Assembly: GCF_000173735.1 (NCBI RefSeq)
Contig: NZ_ACCB01000002.1
Span: 144,316 to 208,315, forward strand
Length of the DNA stretch: 64,000 bases
Source of the DNA: Yersinia aldovae ATCC 35236
GTDB lineage: Bacteria; Pseudomonadota; Gammaproteobacteria; Enterobacterales; Enterobacteriaceae
Direction: 5' to 3'
Shown here piece by piece: positions 28,787-37,899 of the stretch; position 1 is the first letter of the stretch, and each line of letters begins with the position of its first letter. The notes under the pieces were generated by a model. It saw only the letters and a program-made list of their open reading frames with translations, did not search any database and was not told where the DNA came from. The translations under genes and the position numbers were made by a program.

Positions 28787-29674
28787 ATGTCTTTGTCTCC
28801 TTCATCCAAAAATACACTCCCATTGCTCCCTATTTTGTTGCTGGTGATCGCCATGATCTCAATACAAAGTGGAGCATCACTGGCAAAAAGCCTATTCCCA
28901 CTGGTTGGCGCGCAAGGAATTACCTCGTTGCGCCTGGGGATTGGCACTCTTATTCTGTTTATTATCTTCAAACCCTGGCGAATGCGATTTGCTGCGGGGA
29001 GTCGTTTGCCCCTGCTCGTCTATGGGGTTGCGTTAGGTGGCATGAATTTTCTGTTTTATCTGTCATTGAAAACCGTGCCACTGGGTATTGCTGTTGCATT
29101 GGAGTTTACCGGCCCGTTGGCGGTCGCTATGTTCTCCTCCCGTCGCGCGGTGGATTTTATCTGGGTAGGGCTGGCGATTCTGGGGTTATGGTTCCTGCTG
29201 CCTCTGGGACATAGCGTCGATACTATTGACTTGTTTGGTGCAGCTTGTGCATTAGGAGCCGGTGCCTGCTGGGCAATCTATATTGTTTCAGGGCAAAAGG
29301 CCGGTGGCGATCACGGCCCTGGAACTGTTGCGATCGGTTCGTTGATTGCCGCACTTATTTTCTGCCCGATTGGTGTCGTCTATAACGGCATGGCGCTGTT
29401 CGATCCGGCAATATTGCCTATTGCGCTGGCGGTAGCAATATTGTCTACAGCCCTCCCCTACTCGCTGGAGATGGTCGCTCTGACCCGCCTTCCTGCCCGC
29501 ACATTTGGCACATTAATGAGTTTGGAGCCTGCTTTAGCGGCTGTTTCAGGGCTGGTTTTCTTAAATGAGCATCTGACGATGGTGCAATGGTTGGCGCTGG
29601 CATCAATTATCTGCGCATCCATCGGTGCCACCCTGACCATCAAACCCAAGCCACAGTTAGAGCAAATCACCTGA
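28787..29674 (+). CDS. rhtA: Threonine/homoserine exporter RhtA
   Basis: Ten-helix drug/metabolite (EamA) transporter that exports threonine and homoserine. It follows E. coli RhtA closely: QSGASLAKSLFPLVGA, GGMNFLFYLSLKTVPLGIAV, EFTGPLAVAMFSSRR and STALPYSLEMVALTRLPART. The ATG at 28787 gives 295 residues, the E. coli length, with GAGG 9 bases upstream; the in-frame TTG at 28772 is less likely. The ~390-base gap to ompX is AT-rich with T tracts and must carry both divergent promoters. The broken GNAT gene starts 16 bases after its stop. Confidence 0.94.
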   Translation: MSLSPSSKNTLPLLPILLLVIAMISIQSGASLAKSLFPLVGAQGITSLRLGIGTLILFIIFKPWRMRFAAGSRLPLLVYGVALGGMNFLFYLSLKTVPLGIAVALEFTGPLAVAMFSSRRAVDFIWVGLAILGLWFLLPLGHSVDTIDLFGAACALGAGACWAIYIVSGQKAGGDHGPGTVAIGSLIAALIFCPIGVVYNGMALFDPAILPIALAVAILSTALPYSLEMVALTRLPARTFGTLMSLEPALAAVSGLVFLNEHLTMVQWLALASIICASIGATLTIKPKPQLEQIT

Positions 29675-29690
29675 TAAAAGGGGAATTGTC

Positions 29691-30195
29691 ATGGACGTCA
29701 GAACCGCCACATCAGCAGACTTTGCCGCAATATGTCCACTATTTCAGGCCGTAATTGGTCATGGTGATACCTATGTTTTTACCCCAGACACACCCAAACA
29801 GGATGCCTACGATTACTGGTTTGGTGCAGGGGTTTGGTGCAGGGGTTCGTTGCTGGGTTGCATTGCATGAGGGGCAAGTGGTTGGCATTTATAAATTGAT
29901 CGATAATCAGCGCGGACTCGGTAGTCACGTTGCGAATGCATCATTTATGGTGGATAGCAAAGTACGCGGTTTGGGTATTGGCAAGGCTCTCGGGATACAT
30001 TGTATTGAGCAGGCAACAGCACTCGGTTATCGGGCTATTCAATTTAATTTTGTTGTCAGCACCAATACCTTGGCGGTCACATTGTGGCAAAAACTCGGTT
30101 TCGACATTATCGCCACTTTGCCAAAAGCCTTTAATCATAGTCAGTTGGGCTACGTTGATGCTTACGTGATGCACCGTTCACTGGAGCAACGTTAG
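29691..30195 (+). pseudogene. GNAT acetyltransferase, frameshifted by a 13-bp duplication
   Basis: A gene for a GCN5-related N-acetyltransferase of ~163 residues. It begins at the ATG at 29691 (MDVRTATSADFAAICPLFQA) with GGGGAA upstream and reads to YDYWFGAG. There a 13-base unit is repeated in tandem and shifts the frame. The remainder, including the acetyl-CoA loop VRGLGIGKALG and NTLAVTLWQKLGF, continues in the +1 frame to 30195. Removing one repeat copy gives an unbroken protein (WFGAGVRCWVALHEG). It is close behind rhtA and probably shares its transcript. An internal start at 29755 would lack the N-terminal strand and helix. Confidence 0.85.
29820..29845 (+). repeat. 13-bp perfect tandem duplication
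   Basis: TTTGGTGCAGGGG occurs twice in direct succession (29820-29832, 29833-29845). It is the only defect in the GNAT gene. Confidence 0.95.
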
Positions 30196-30197
30196 CG

Positions 30198-30533
30198 TTG
30201 ATATTGCATTTACACTTTCCTGATGCCCAGTTGGTGGGCATTGATGCCGATTTGCTGTCCTCCCATGTTAATCAGATAGATACTTGGCGCACCATCTATT
30301 ACCACCGAATGTTCTTATCAGCGGCGATTGCCGACTGTCTGCGCGCCACTCCCGACACCTCACAGCAGGATTTCCTGCAAGATTATCTGGCTCGCATTGA
30401 TACAGCAGCCCGCAACAAGCCGATGTCCGCCGCTTACTGGGGTTGCCACGTTTATTTATTGTCGCCCAGGCCCGATAATAACCGCGTCGGCAGTGCTGGT
30501 GAGATTCATTCTCCAGCTCATTCCTATAAATAA
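30198..30533 (+). CDS. Hypothetical protein, 111 residues, doubtful
   Basis: An open frame starting two bases after the GNAT stop, with a TTG start and a weak GGAGC box. It contains a plausible soluble, helical stretch (FLQDYLARIDTAARNKPMSAAYWG). I do not recognise the family. The end (SPAHSYK) looks unstructured and may be a frameshifted tail. It could be a real small gene of the rhtA transcript or a remnant. Confidence 0.35.
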   Translation: MILHLHFPDAQLVGIDADLLSSHVNQIDTWRTIYYHRMFLSAAIADCLRATPDTSQQDFLQDYLARIDTAARNKPMSAAYWGCHVYLLSPRPDNNRVGSAGEIHSPAHSYK

Positions 30534-30859
30534 TATGCTCGCCAAACAGCCCACCTAATAAACTCTCTATTTAATATATTACTTACTTTCTATGTCATTC
30601 CACCAGTACGGTGACAAGTCATTAATTAATAATGACTTCCCCCATCGCTACATATAAATCAGCGTTATGTAACAGCTCACCCCCCTATTTAAATAATAAG
30701 AAACATAAAAATCACAGTGATAGCCTTTATCGATTAGACCTTGGGATAAAATCCGCGTTATTCTCAAAGCGAAACATTAAATTACATTTAAAAATAACTG
30801 TCGTTGTCGACGATTTAATTGATAGGCCGAATCTAACCTGCAAAATAGAATATCTTTGT

Positions 30860-30865
30860 TATACT
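30860..30865 (+). promoter_or_regulatory. Probable -10 element of dps
   Basis: TATACT lies 49 bases upstream of the dps ATG in AT-rich sequence. No clear -35 is seen, as expected for a sigma-S or OxyR-assisted promoter. The rest of the 380-base gap 30534-30913 holds nothing I recognise. Confidence 0.4.
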
Positions 30866-30913
30866 TATTGCGGTGAAGAAATTGGTAATCAACTCAATAA
30901 AGGGATACCTATT

Positions 30914-31417
30914 ATGAGTACAGCAAAACTGGTGAAAGCTAAATCCTCCGAACTCCTCTATACGCGTAATAATGTTGATGAACATACTAAAGAGCTTACG
31001 ATTAAGCTATTAAACCAGATGGTTATCCAGTTTATCGATCTGTCGCTTATCACTAAGCAGGCTCACTGGAACATGCGTGGTGCTAACTTCATCGCGGTTC
31101 ACGAAATGCTGGATGGCTTCCGCACTGCCCTCACCGATCATCTGGATACCTTTGCAGAACGCGCAGTGCAATTAGGTGGCGTGGCACTGGGTACTGCACA
31201 ACTCGTTACAGATAAAACACCACTGAAGAGCTATCCAACTCACATTCAAAAGGTGCAAGATCACCTAAAAGAGTTGGCAGACAGATATGGTGTGGTGGCG
31301 AACTGTGTGCGTAAGGCCATAACAGAAGTCAAGGATGAGGATAGCGCAGACATGTTCACTGCCGCATCGCGTGATCTGGATAAATTCCTGTGGTTCCTTG
31401 AAGCAAATATTGAGTAA
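30914..31417 (+). CDS. dps: DNA-binding ferritin-like protein Dps
   Basis: A dodecameric miniferritin that stores iron using peroxide and binds DNA in starved or oxidatively stressed cells. The ferroxidase residues lie in one stretch: His51, His63, Asp67, Asp78 and Glu82 ([20 protein letters not shown] and beyond). The Lys-rich N-terminus [19 protein letters not shown] is the DNA-binding tail. The frame is open far upstream, but the ATG at 30914 gives 167 residues, the E. coli length, so I use it. The terminator hairpin follows 31 bases after the stop. Confidence 0.96.
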   Translation: MSTAKLVKAKSSELLYTRNNVDEHTKELTIKLLNQMVIQFIDLSLITKQAHWNMRGANFIAVHEMLDGFRTALTDHLDTFAERAVQLGGVALGTAQLVTDKTPLKSYPTHIQKVQDHLKELADRYGVVANCVRKAITEVKDEDSADMFTAASRDLDKFLWFLEANIE

Positions 31418-31447
31418 TCACGCGCATTAGATGCATTATTATTACGC

Positions 31448-31474
31448 AACAGGGCCGGTATTCCGGCCCTGTTT
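31448..31474 (+). terminator. Terminator of dps
   Basis: AACAGGGCCGG-tatt-CCGGCCCTGTT, a perfect 11-bp stem followed by a short T run. It ends directly before the ribosome site (GGAGG) of ybiI, so read-through into ybiI is likely to be limited. Confidence 0.85.
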
Positions 31475-31485
31475 ACGGAGGCCAT

Positions 31486-31752
31486 ATGGCAAGCGGATGG
31501 GCAGGTGACGGCGCAGTGCAGGATCAAATTGACTCCACCCTTGATGATGCCGTGCAACGCGCTCGCCAGGCACTCGGTAAAGGTGACAGTGAAATGTATT
31601 GCCTTGAGTGTGGACAAGCTATTCCCGCAGCGCGGCGCAAAGCCCTCGCCGGAGTTAAGTATTGCCTGACCTGCCAAAATGAATTAGATAAACATCAGGC
31701 TAACCATGCCGGATATAACCGCCGTGGTAGTAAAGATAGCCAACTCAGATAA
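31486..31752 (+). CDS. ybiI: DksA/TraR-type C4 zinc-finger protein YbiI
   Basis: An 88-residue small zinc-finger protein. The four cysteines are in YCLECG and YCLTCQ, with AIPAARRKALAGVK between them, the TraR/DksA finger. The end GYNRRGSKDSQLR is the same as in E. coli YbiI, as is the length. It lacks the long coiled coil of DksA. GGAGG lies 5-10 bases before the ATG. Function is unknown beyond family resemblance to RNA-polymerase secondary-channel binders. Confidence 0.92.
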   Translation: MASGWAGDGAVQDQIDSTLDDAVQRARQALGKGDSEMYCLECGQAIPAARRKALAGVKYCLTCQNELDKHQANHAGYNRRGSKDSQLR

Positions 31753-31887
31753 CCCCCAGCGTCTAAACCCTTATCACCCCCTTTTCAAACAAAATAAGAG
31801 ATAGTTAACAATATTGTTATATAAATGTTAGCTATTGATTGCATATTATTTACTTCCTAGTTAATAATAAACAAATAATGGATTAGT

Positions 31888-31937
31888 TGCACCAAAATGA
31901 TATTAACGCACCGTTTTGGTGAGTCATATTGGTGCAA
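31888..31937 (+). promoter_or_regulatory. Cluster of NtrC binding sites for glnHPQ
   Basis: Three TGCACC/GGTGCA-type elements occur in 50 bases: TGCACCAAAATGATA, GCACCGTTTTGGTGAG and TCATATTGGTGCA. The consensus is TGCACCAnnnTGGTGCA. They lie ~75-120 bases upstream of a sigma-54 element, the standard enhancer position. Confidence 0.75.
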
Positions 31938-32008
31938 ATGGTGTCAGCTAAGTAATTGCACGCTAATCACTTAGTAAAATATCGTTATTTTTAAATAACT
32001 TGCATTTC

Positions 32009-32024
32009 TGGCACGATCTTTTCA
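32009..32024 (+). promoter_or_regulatory. Sigma-54 promoter of glnHPQ
   Basis: TGGCACG-ATCT-TTTCA matches the -24/-12 consensus TGGCACG-N4-TTGCW except for G to T in the -12 part. Together with the upstream NtrC sites it indicates nitrogen-limitation control. Transcription should start near 32036. Confidence 0.7.
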
Positions 32025-32035
32025 TATTGCACTCT

Positions 32036-32283
32036 GAAATATAAAAAACGGATCTCCATGCTCAAAGTAATTGGCGTTGTAGCCAGACCGACCAGAAAAT
32101 CCCAATAGACTGATTTAGTTCAGAAAATAGGGTGTCAAATCTGTCTGAAGCAAATTTTCACGCTGCTTGCAGCGGCCTCCTGAAAGTGAGGCCTGTTTTC
32201 GGGCCGAGTAACAGGAACCGCCAGCACTGCTGCGACACCATGTACCAAGGGTAATCCACAAAAGCATAAAGGAACTCCCACTT
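32036..32283 (+). other. Long leader of glnH
   Basis: About 250 transcribed but mostly non-coding bases lie between the sigma-54 start and glnH. They hold GC-rich inverted repeats near 32165-32205 (GGCCTC/GAGGCC and a GGCC that can pair alternatively) and a 16-codon open frame at 32058-32108 opening ATG-CTC-AAA. Confidence 0.5.
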
Positions 32284-33027
32284 ATGAAGTCACTTGTCAA
32301 AGTTTCATTGGCCGCACTTACGCTGGCCTTTGCCGTTAACACCTACGCCGCAGAAAAAGAACTGATCGTCGCTACAGATACCGCTTTCGTTCCTTTTGAA
32401 TTCAAACAGGGGGATAAATATGTCGGTTTTGATATCGATTTGTGGGATGCCATCGCGAAAAAACTCGATCTGAAATATACCCTGAAACCAATGGACTTCA
32501 GCGGTATCATTCCTGCGCTACAAACCAAAAATGTTGACCTGGCATTGGCTGGGATCACTATCACCGACGAGCGTAAAAAAGCTGTCGACTTCTCTGATGG
32601 CTATTACAACAGCGGCCTGCTGGTGATGGTCAAAGCGAATAATAACGACATCAAAAGCGAAGCTGACTTGAAAGGCAAAGTGCTGGCAGTGAAAAGCGGC
32701 ACCGGTTCGGTCGATTACGCGAAAGCCAACATCAAAACCAAGGATCTGCGCCAATTCCCGAATATCGATAACGCCTATCTTGAGTTAGGTACGGGCAACG
32801 CTGATGCGGTGCTACATGACACACCAAACATCCTTTACTTCATTAAAACTGCCGGTAATGGCCAGTTCAAAGCGGTGGGTGAACCCATTAAAGCTCAGCA
32901 GTATGGTGTCGCATTCCCACAAGGCAGTGACCTGCGTGAAAAAGTTAACGCCGCGCTGAAATCCCTGAAAGAAGACGGCACTTACGCTGTAATTTATAAA
33001 AAATGGTTCGGTGTAGAACCTAAGTAA
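32284..33027 (+). CDS. glnH: Glutamine-binding periplasmic protein GlnH
   Basis: High-affinity glutamine receptor of the GlnHPQ importer. It has a signal peptide of ~22 residues ([16 protein letters not shown]...TYA) and mature [20 protein letters not shown]. Family motifs are [31 protein letters not shown] and [13 protein letters not shown]. It has 247 residues, one fewer than in E. coli. AGGAAC lies upstream of the ATG. An ERIC-type element sits between it and glnP, which may tune the ratio of the abundant binding protein to the membrane parts. Confidence 0.96.
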   Translation: MKSLVKVSLAALTLAFAVNTYAAEKELIVATDTAFVPFEFKQGDKYVGFDIDLWDAIAKKLDLKYTLKPMDFSGIIPALQTKNVDLALAGITITDERKKAVDFSDGYYNSGLLVMVKANNNDIKSEADLKGKVLAVKSGTGSVDYAKANIKTKDLRQFPNIDNAYLELGTGNADAVLHDTPNILYFIKTAGNGQFKAVGEPIKAQQYGVAFPQGSDLREKVNAALKSLKEDGTYAVIYKKWFGVEPK

Positions 33028-33045
33028 TTCTTTTTTTAAAATTTT

Positions 33046-33170
33046 TATACTCTAACTAATTCGAGTTGCAGGAAGGCGGCAAGCGAATAAGCCCCGATGA
33101 GTTGACACCTGTCAATGATTCGGGTCTATGAAAGCGGCCAACACATGCAGTTCGAAGTCTGACGAGTATA
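33046..33170 (+). repeat. ERIC-type palindromic element between glnH and glnP
   Basis: A 125-base imperfect palindrome. It begins TATACTC...TTCGAGTTGCAGGAAGG and ends GCAGTTCGAAGTCTGACGAGTATA, so the outer ends are inverted copies. Size and ends fit enterobacterial ERIC (intergenic repeat unit) sequences. Being transcribed within the operon, it should fold into a long RNA hairpin. Confidence 0.85.
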
Positions 33171-33186
33171 GACCAGGAGAATATCC

Positions 33187-33843
33187 ATGCAGTTTGAATG
33201 GAGCGCTATTTGGCCCGCCATCCCAATCCTGCTTGAAGGTGCCAAGTTAACCCTGTGGATTTCGGTCCTGGGGTTGCTTGGCGGCCTGATTATTGGGGTT
33301 GTAGCAGGTTTTGCCCGCGCTTACGGCGGTTGGCTGAGTAGAAATATCGCATTAGTTTTTATCGAATTGATCCGTGGCACGCCAATTGTGGTCCAGGTGA
33401 TGTTTATCTACTTTGCGCTGCCAATGATGATGCCAATGCGCATCGATCCCTTAACCGCAGCGATCGTCACCATCATGATTAACTCCGGTGCCTACATTGC
33501 GGAAATTACCCGTGGTGCGGTGCTGTCAATCCATAATGGGTTCCGTGAAGCGGGTCTGGCGCTGGGTTTGTCCAAACGCGACACCTTACGTTATGTGATT
33601 GCACCGCTGGCACTACGCCGTATGCTGCCACCGTTAGGTAACCAATGGATCGTCAGCATCAAAGATACTTCATTGTTTATCGTCATCGGCGTCGCTGAAC
33701 TGACTCGTCAGGGGCAGGAAATTATTGCCGGGAACTTCCGCGCGATGGAAATATGGAGTGCGGTGGCGGTTATTTACCTGATTATCACGCTGGCGCTGAG
33801 CTTCGTTCTGCGTCGGTTAGAAAGAAAGCTGAAAATAATATGA
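33187..33843 (+). CDS. glnP: Glutamine ABC permease GlnP
   Basis: Inner-membrane permease of the glutamine importer, 218 residues with five helices. The ABC coupling motif is in [31 protein letters not shown] (residues ~119-149). The HisM-type N-terminus [20 protein letters not shown] and the [11 protein letters not shown] loop are typical of polar amino acid permeases. CAGGAGA lies before the ATG. Its stop overlaps the glnQ start as ATGA. Confidence 0.95.
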   Translation: MQFEWSAIWPAIPILLEGAKLTLWISVLGLLGGLIIGVVAGFARAYGGWLSRNIALVFIELIRGTPIVVQVMFIYFALPMMMPMRIDPLTAAIVTIMINSGAYIAEITRGAVLSIHNGFREAGLALGLSKRDTLRYVIAPLALRRMLPPLGNQWIVSIKDTSLFIVIGVAELTRQGQEIIAGNFRAMEIWSAVAVIYLIITLALSFVLRRLERKLKII

Positions 33844-34562
33844 TTGAATTCAAAAACGTCTCCAAACACTTTGGTAAAACCCAGGTGCTCCACGACATCA
33901 ATCTGAATATCACTAAGGGAGAAGTGGTGGTGATTATTGGTCCATCCGGCTCGGGGAAATCTACCCTGCTGCGTTGTATCAATAAACTGGAAGTCATTAC
34001 CAGCGGTCAGTTGATTGTCGATGGCCTGGATGTCAATGACCCCAAAGTGGATGAACGCCTGATTCGTCAGGAAGCGGGCATGGTGTTCCAGCAGTTTTAC
34101 CTGTTCCCGCATCTTACCGCACTGGAAAATGTCGCCTTCGGCCCAATACGGGTTCGCGGCGCATCCAAAGAAGCCGCTAATAAGCAGGCTCTCGCGTTGT
34201 TGGCTAAGGTCGGTTTGGAAAATCGCGCCCACCATTATCCGTCAGAGTTGTCTGGTGGCCAGCAGCAGCGTGTGGCTATCGCCCGCGCACTGGCGGTTAA
34301 ACCCAAGCTAATGCTGTTTGATGAGCCAACCTCGGCGCTGGACCCTGAGTTGCGTCATGAAGTCTTGACCGTAATGAAAGATTTGGCGGAAGAAGGCATG
34401 ACAATGGTTATCGTGACCCACGAAGTGGGTTTCGCGCAAAAAGTGGCATCACGCCTGATTTTTATTGATAAAGGCCGGGTGGCGCAGGACGGTGATCCGG
34501 ATACTCTCATCACCCATCCACCAAGTGATCGTTTACGGGAATTCTTGCAACACGTTTCCTGA
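33840..34562 (+). CDS. glnQ: Glutamine ABC ATPase GlnQ
   Basis: ATPase of the glutamine importer, 240 residues as in E. coli. Walker A is GPSGSGKST, the Q-loop is in [17 protein letters not shown], the signature is LSGGQQQR, Walker B is [14 protein letters not shown] and the H-loop is in [11 protein letters not shown]. The frame extends upstream into glnP, but the ATG at 33840 overlaps the glnP stop (ATGA) and begins [19 protein letters not shown] as expected. A strong terminator follows. Confidence 0.95.
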   Translation: MIEFKNVSKHFGKTQVLHDINLNITKGEVVVIIGPSGSGKSTLLRCINKLEVITSGQLIVDGLDVNDPKVDERLIRQEAGMVFQQFYLFPHLTALENVAFGPIRVRGASKEAANKQALALLAKVGLENRAHHYPSELSGGQQQRVAIARALAVKPKLMLFDEPTSALDPELRHEVLTVMKDLAEEGMTMVIVTHEVGFAQKVASRLIFIDKGRVAQDGDPDTLITHPPSDRLREFLQHVS

Positions 34563-34583
34563 TAAGCCATTTGGCATTACGTG

Positions 34584-34622
34584 AAAAAAGGCGGGTATCT
34601 TCAATGACACCCGCCTTTTTTA
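34584..34622 (+). terminator. Terminator of glnHPQ
   Basis: AAAAAAGGCGGGT...ACCCGCCTTTTTT, a 13-base stem including A/T flanks, 22 bases after glnQ. It may also stop rlmF transcription from the other side. Confidence 0.92.
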
Positions 34623-34706
34623 TGCAATTTGCGGTAACTGACACTGCTTATATCACTGTTTGCTGATCCTTAATCTGAGCAAAAAATCGCTATCAGCGCC
34701 ATAATA

Positions 34707-35715
34707 TTACCAACGCTCTGCGGCCCAGGCGGCTTGCTGCTCCGGCGTCAGGAATGTCCAGGCAACGAAACGGCTGACCTTTTGCCCCTGCGCCATATCA
34801 ATGGTGCGCACCTCAACAGCGTTCGCGTAACGTAGTGCATGATAAATCGCTGGCAAGGTGGTTTTTTTTGGAAATCAGTGAGGTAAACCAGAAGCAGTTC
34901 TGCCCCTTAGCAACACTCTCCACAATCATGCGCTTGACGAACCCTTCCTCGCCACCTTCACACCATAACTCACTGTTTTTACCCCCAAAATTCTGCACAG
35001 GCTTGGCGGCAACATCGCCTTTACCCAGTTTGTGCAGTTTACGGCGGGTCGTTGCGGCCGCTTCTTCGGCAGAGGCGTGGAACGGCGGGTTGCACAGCGT
35101 AGCATCATAGCGTTCATTAGGTAGCCAGACACCGTCGAAAATGGCTTGTGGATCTTTTTGCTGCCGCAGGCGTAACGCATTCCTCAACGTAGGATTCATT
35201 GATACCACCATTTTTGCCGCGCTGACAGCTTGTGGATCAATCTCAGTACCGGTGAAACGCCAGCCATATTCACGCTGACCAATAATCGGGTAAATACAGT
35301 TAGCGCCGACACCAATATCCAGCAGCGCAATATTTTTACCCTGCGGGATCACGCCAGCATTACTGCTCGCCAGTAAATCGGCCAGATGATGCAGATAATC
35401 GGCACGACCAGGGATCGGTGGACACAGAAAATCAGCAGGAATATCCCAATGCTCGATACCATAGAAGTGCTTCAACAATGCCCGATTAAGCATTTTCACT
35501 GCCAGAGGATCAGAAAAATCGATAGAAATATCCCCGTAGGCGGTCGGTGCCAGGAAAGAAACCAACTCTGGGCAACTAACTGAAAGTACATCAAAATCAT
35601 AGCGCGAACGATGACGATTTCGTGGATGTAATCCGCTTTTTTCTTTTGGGAATATTTTTTTGTTTTCCATCGTACTGACTCTCTGATAAGCATTTTCTGG
35701 CGCGTAAGATAGCAT
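34707..35715 (-). pseudogene. rlmF: 23S rRNA (adenine-1618-N6) methyltransferase RlmF, 3' frameshift
   Basis: Methylates A1618 of 23S rRNA. SAM-binding [11 protein letters not shown] and the catalytic NPPFH ([12 protein letters not shown]) are intact. After [10 protein letters not shown] the frame opens wrongly and stops at 34813 with [16 protein letters not shown]. The expected end, [20 protein letters not shown] and onward through MAQGQKVSRFVAWTF, is encoded in another frame to a TAA at 34707. The break is a T8 run on the plus strand (34862-34869); with T7 the protein reads [17 protein letters not shown] and has ~335 residues. The start at 35715 gives the extended Yersinia-type N-terminus; ATG 35670 is an alternative. 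As written, the product lacks the last ~42 normal residues. Confidence 0.88.
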
Positions 35716-35718
35716 AAA

Positions 35719-36714
35719 TCACTGCAAAGCGGGTGAATGGGCATTTCCATCAAAATGAAGTAAACCGATCTGTTGCAGCCCTTGCCCGACATTCTCCGCC
35801 CGCCCTACTGCCACCAGACAACACGCAACCTGCTTTAAAATAGCCTCAGGGATCAGTTGCTTGCCAGCCAAACAGGATTCTATCCAATGAGCAGTGATGG
35901 CGGCATCTCTCGACGGGGGGAGTTCAGGTTCGTTTGGCTCGATTTGACGCTCCAACAAGATACTCTGCTCACCATCATTGATACGATGAATTGGTGGACA
36001 ACGTAATGGGTTGGCGTAAACCTCCCCTTCAGTACCTTGTTGCAACAAGGCTGGCGCATTGATAGCCTGGAAAAAACCACCCACTTTCTGCATATATTCG
36101 GGATGAGAAACACTGGCTAACCGGAGCGCGTTATCGTGAATAAACGGTGTTGCCAGTTTTGCCAGCGTATGGCTGCTGTTTCTCACCCCCATACGCCAGC
36201 GTTGCTGCAATTGCTGGTCAAGTTGAGACGACAATGCGGCTACGGGAACAAAAACTGGCAAACCATGATCTAGCCGCTGTTGAGCCTCTTGTGCATTAAG
36301 CGACCACGGCATGCTCAACTGCTGGAAAATCTCAGCACTGGTAACGCGGCTACTGTCTTCTGTCACACCGTGCACAACCACAGGTAACCCCATACGTGAC
36401 AGCAGCAGCGCCAACAACGGGGTCAGATTAGCTTGTTTGCGCGCACCATTATAACTGGGGATAACCACCGGTAACGGGCGGCCCTGTGGTGCACGTAATG
36501 ACATCACCTGCTCTTGCATCGCCTGATAGAAACCCAGTATTTCCTGATCGGACTCACCTTTAATACGAAAAGCGATCAGGATAGCGCCCAATTCCAGTGC
36601 CGGAACCCGTTCTGCTAACATCGCTTTATACAGCTCATAGGCAGTGGACTGATCCAGATCACGCGCGTGGTTCTTACCGCGTCCAATTTCTTTGATAATC
36701 TTGCTGTAATCCAT
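35719..36714 (-). CDS. ybiB: DNA-binding protein YbiB (TrpD2 family)
   Basis: A homologue of anthranilate phosphoribosyltransferase that in E. coli binds nucleic acid rather than making tryptophan. It begins MDYSKIIKEIGRGKNHARDLD like E. coli YbiB, then VIPSYNGARKQANLTPLLALLL, VVVHGVTEDSSRV, and RWRMGVRNSSHTLAKLATPF with GTEGEVYANPLRC. I chose the ATG at 36714 (331 residues) over the in-frame ATG at 36750, because the extra 12 residues are not in the family. The stop is only 3 bases from the longer rlmF start, so the two may be co-transcribed. In E. coli it follows dinG; here aqpZ lies between. Confidence 0.9.
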   Translation of the reverse strand: MDYSKIIKEIGRGKNHARDLDQSTAYELYKAMLAERVPALELGAILIAFRIKGESDQEILGFYQAMQEQVMSLRAPQGRPLPVVIPSYNGARKQANLTPLLALLLSRMGLPVVVHGVTEDSSRVTSAEIFQQLSMPWSLNAQEAQQRLDHGLPVFVPVAALSSQLDQQLQQRWRMGVRNSSHTLAKLATPFIHDNALRLASVSHPEYMQKVGGFFQAINAPALLQQGTEGEVYANPLRCPPIHRINDGEQSILLERQIEPNEPELPPSRDAAITAHWIESCLAGKQLIPEAILKQVACCLVAVGRAENVGQGLQQIGLLHFDGNAHSPALQ

Positions 36715-36974
36715 GATCTGGTATTTCTCCTGCCAGGATCGGTTAAACATAAATCAGGTTAAATATTGCCGAAACTTTATCATTTATAGTGATGATTATG
36801 CCGATAAGTTTACGCTAACCCGGTTTATTCAAGGATATTGGGCCGCTTTATAGCGATGAGCGACAATGTCACTAGTGAGATAATTGGCTGGTACTGGTAA
36901 GGAGAATCGGTCACTGCCGAGTGAAAAACACAGCAGTGACCGATTGAGAGTAATAATACATGAATTAATATCAG

Positions 36975-37682
36975 TTATGACAGTTTTCTAACCTCTTCCG
37001 CAGGGCTGAATAAAACACGATAGATTGCCCCGCCTAAAGCACCGCCCACCAACGGAGCCAGCCAGAATACCCAGAGCTGTTGCAGTGCAATGCCACCGGC
37101 AAAGATTGCCACACCGGTACTGCGCGCGGGGTTGACCGAAGTGTTATCCACTGGAATACAGACTAAATGGATCAGTGTTAAGCACAACCCAATAGCCAGC
37201 GGAGCTGCGACTGCAGGAGAACGTTTATCTGTCGCCCCCATGATAACCATCACAAATCCCATCGTCAGAACTACTTCAGCCACCAGCACCGACTGCAAGT
37301 TATATCCCCCCGGCGAGCGAACACCAAAACCATTACTGGCGAAACCGGCACTGACATCGAAGCCCGCTTTGCCGCTGGCGATAAGATACAAGATTGCTGC
37401 ACCTGTCAGCCCACCCAATACCTGCGCGATGATGTAAGGCACCAATTGCGCACCTGAAAAACGCCCACCGACCCATAACCCCAGTGAAACTGCTGGGTTA
37501 AAGTGCGCGCCAGAGATATGCCCAAGGGCATAAGCCATTGTGACGACGGTCAAACCAAATGCCAGTGCAACACCAAGAAATCCAATACCCGCCACCGGGA
37601 ACATTGCAGCCAACACCGCGCTACCACACCCGCCTAATACCAACCAGAAAGTGCCAATAAACTCTGCCATTAGCTGTTTCAT
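36975..37682 (-). CDS. aqpZ: Aquaporin Z
   Basis: Inner-membrane water channel, 235 residues with six helices and two half-helices. Both NPA boxes are present ([12 protein letters not shown] and [10 protein letters not shown]). The arginine after the second NPA and His in [10 protein letters not shown] form the narrow water-selective filter. The opening [26 protein letters not shown] matches AqpZ. It sits between dinG and ybiB, transcribed in the same direction as both but with gaps of more than 200 bases. Confidence 0.95.
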   Translation of the reverse strand: MKQLMAEFIGTFWLVLGGCGSAVLAAMFPVAGIGFLGVALAFGLTVVTMAYALGHISGAHFNPAVSLGLWVGGRFSGAQLVPYIIAQVLGGLTGAAILYLIASGKAGFDVSAGFASNGFGVRSPGGYNLQSVLVAEVVLTMGFVMVIMGATDKRSPAVAAPLAIGLCLTLIHLVCIPVDNTSVNPARSTGVAIFAGGIALQQLWVFWLAPLVGGALGGAIYRVLFSPAEEVRKLS

Positions 37683-37899
37683 TCTGCTTCACCCTTGCCC
37701 GCTAAATATATCGATAACAGTTAGCGCCATCGCTAACCAATAACCAGCAATTCTCACCGGAGGTAATGCGGCTGAATCTATTAAGATCAGCTCACCTGCG
37801 ATTTATATAAGCTTAGTCATTGAATTCATGCCTATCGGGAAAGATTTCATATGAAACGGTAATTTGTATTAATAATGCGTTAACAAGAGAGATATCACC

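Noticed and set aside
29755..30195. Intact GNAT gene starting at 29755
   Set aside because: The better start at 29691 has a ribosome site and encodes the missing N-terminus; the break is an exact 13-bp duplication.
30632..31417. 261-codon Dps with a long N-terminal extension
   Set aside because: The extra 94 codons include promoter-like AT-rich sequence; the ATG at 30914 gives the normal Dps length.
31261..31677. 138-codon minus-strand frame
   Set aside because: Antisense to dps and ybiI and crosses their terminator; no ribosome site.
33774..34235. 153-codon minus-strand frame
   Set aside because: Antisense to glnP/glnQ, both clearly real; no family features.
34862..34869. Programmed -1 frameshift in rlmF
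   Set aside because: The coding strand has AAA-AAA-AAC, but the needed shift is +1 (or -2), so the slippery site would lead to a wrong frame.
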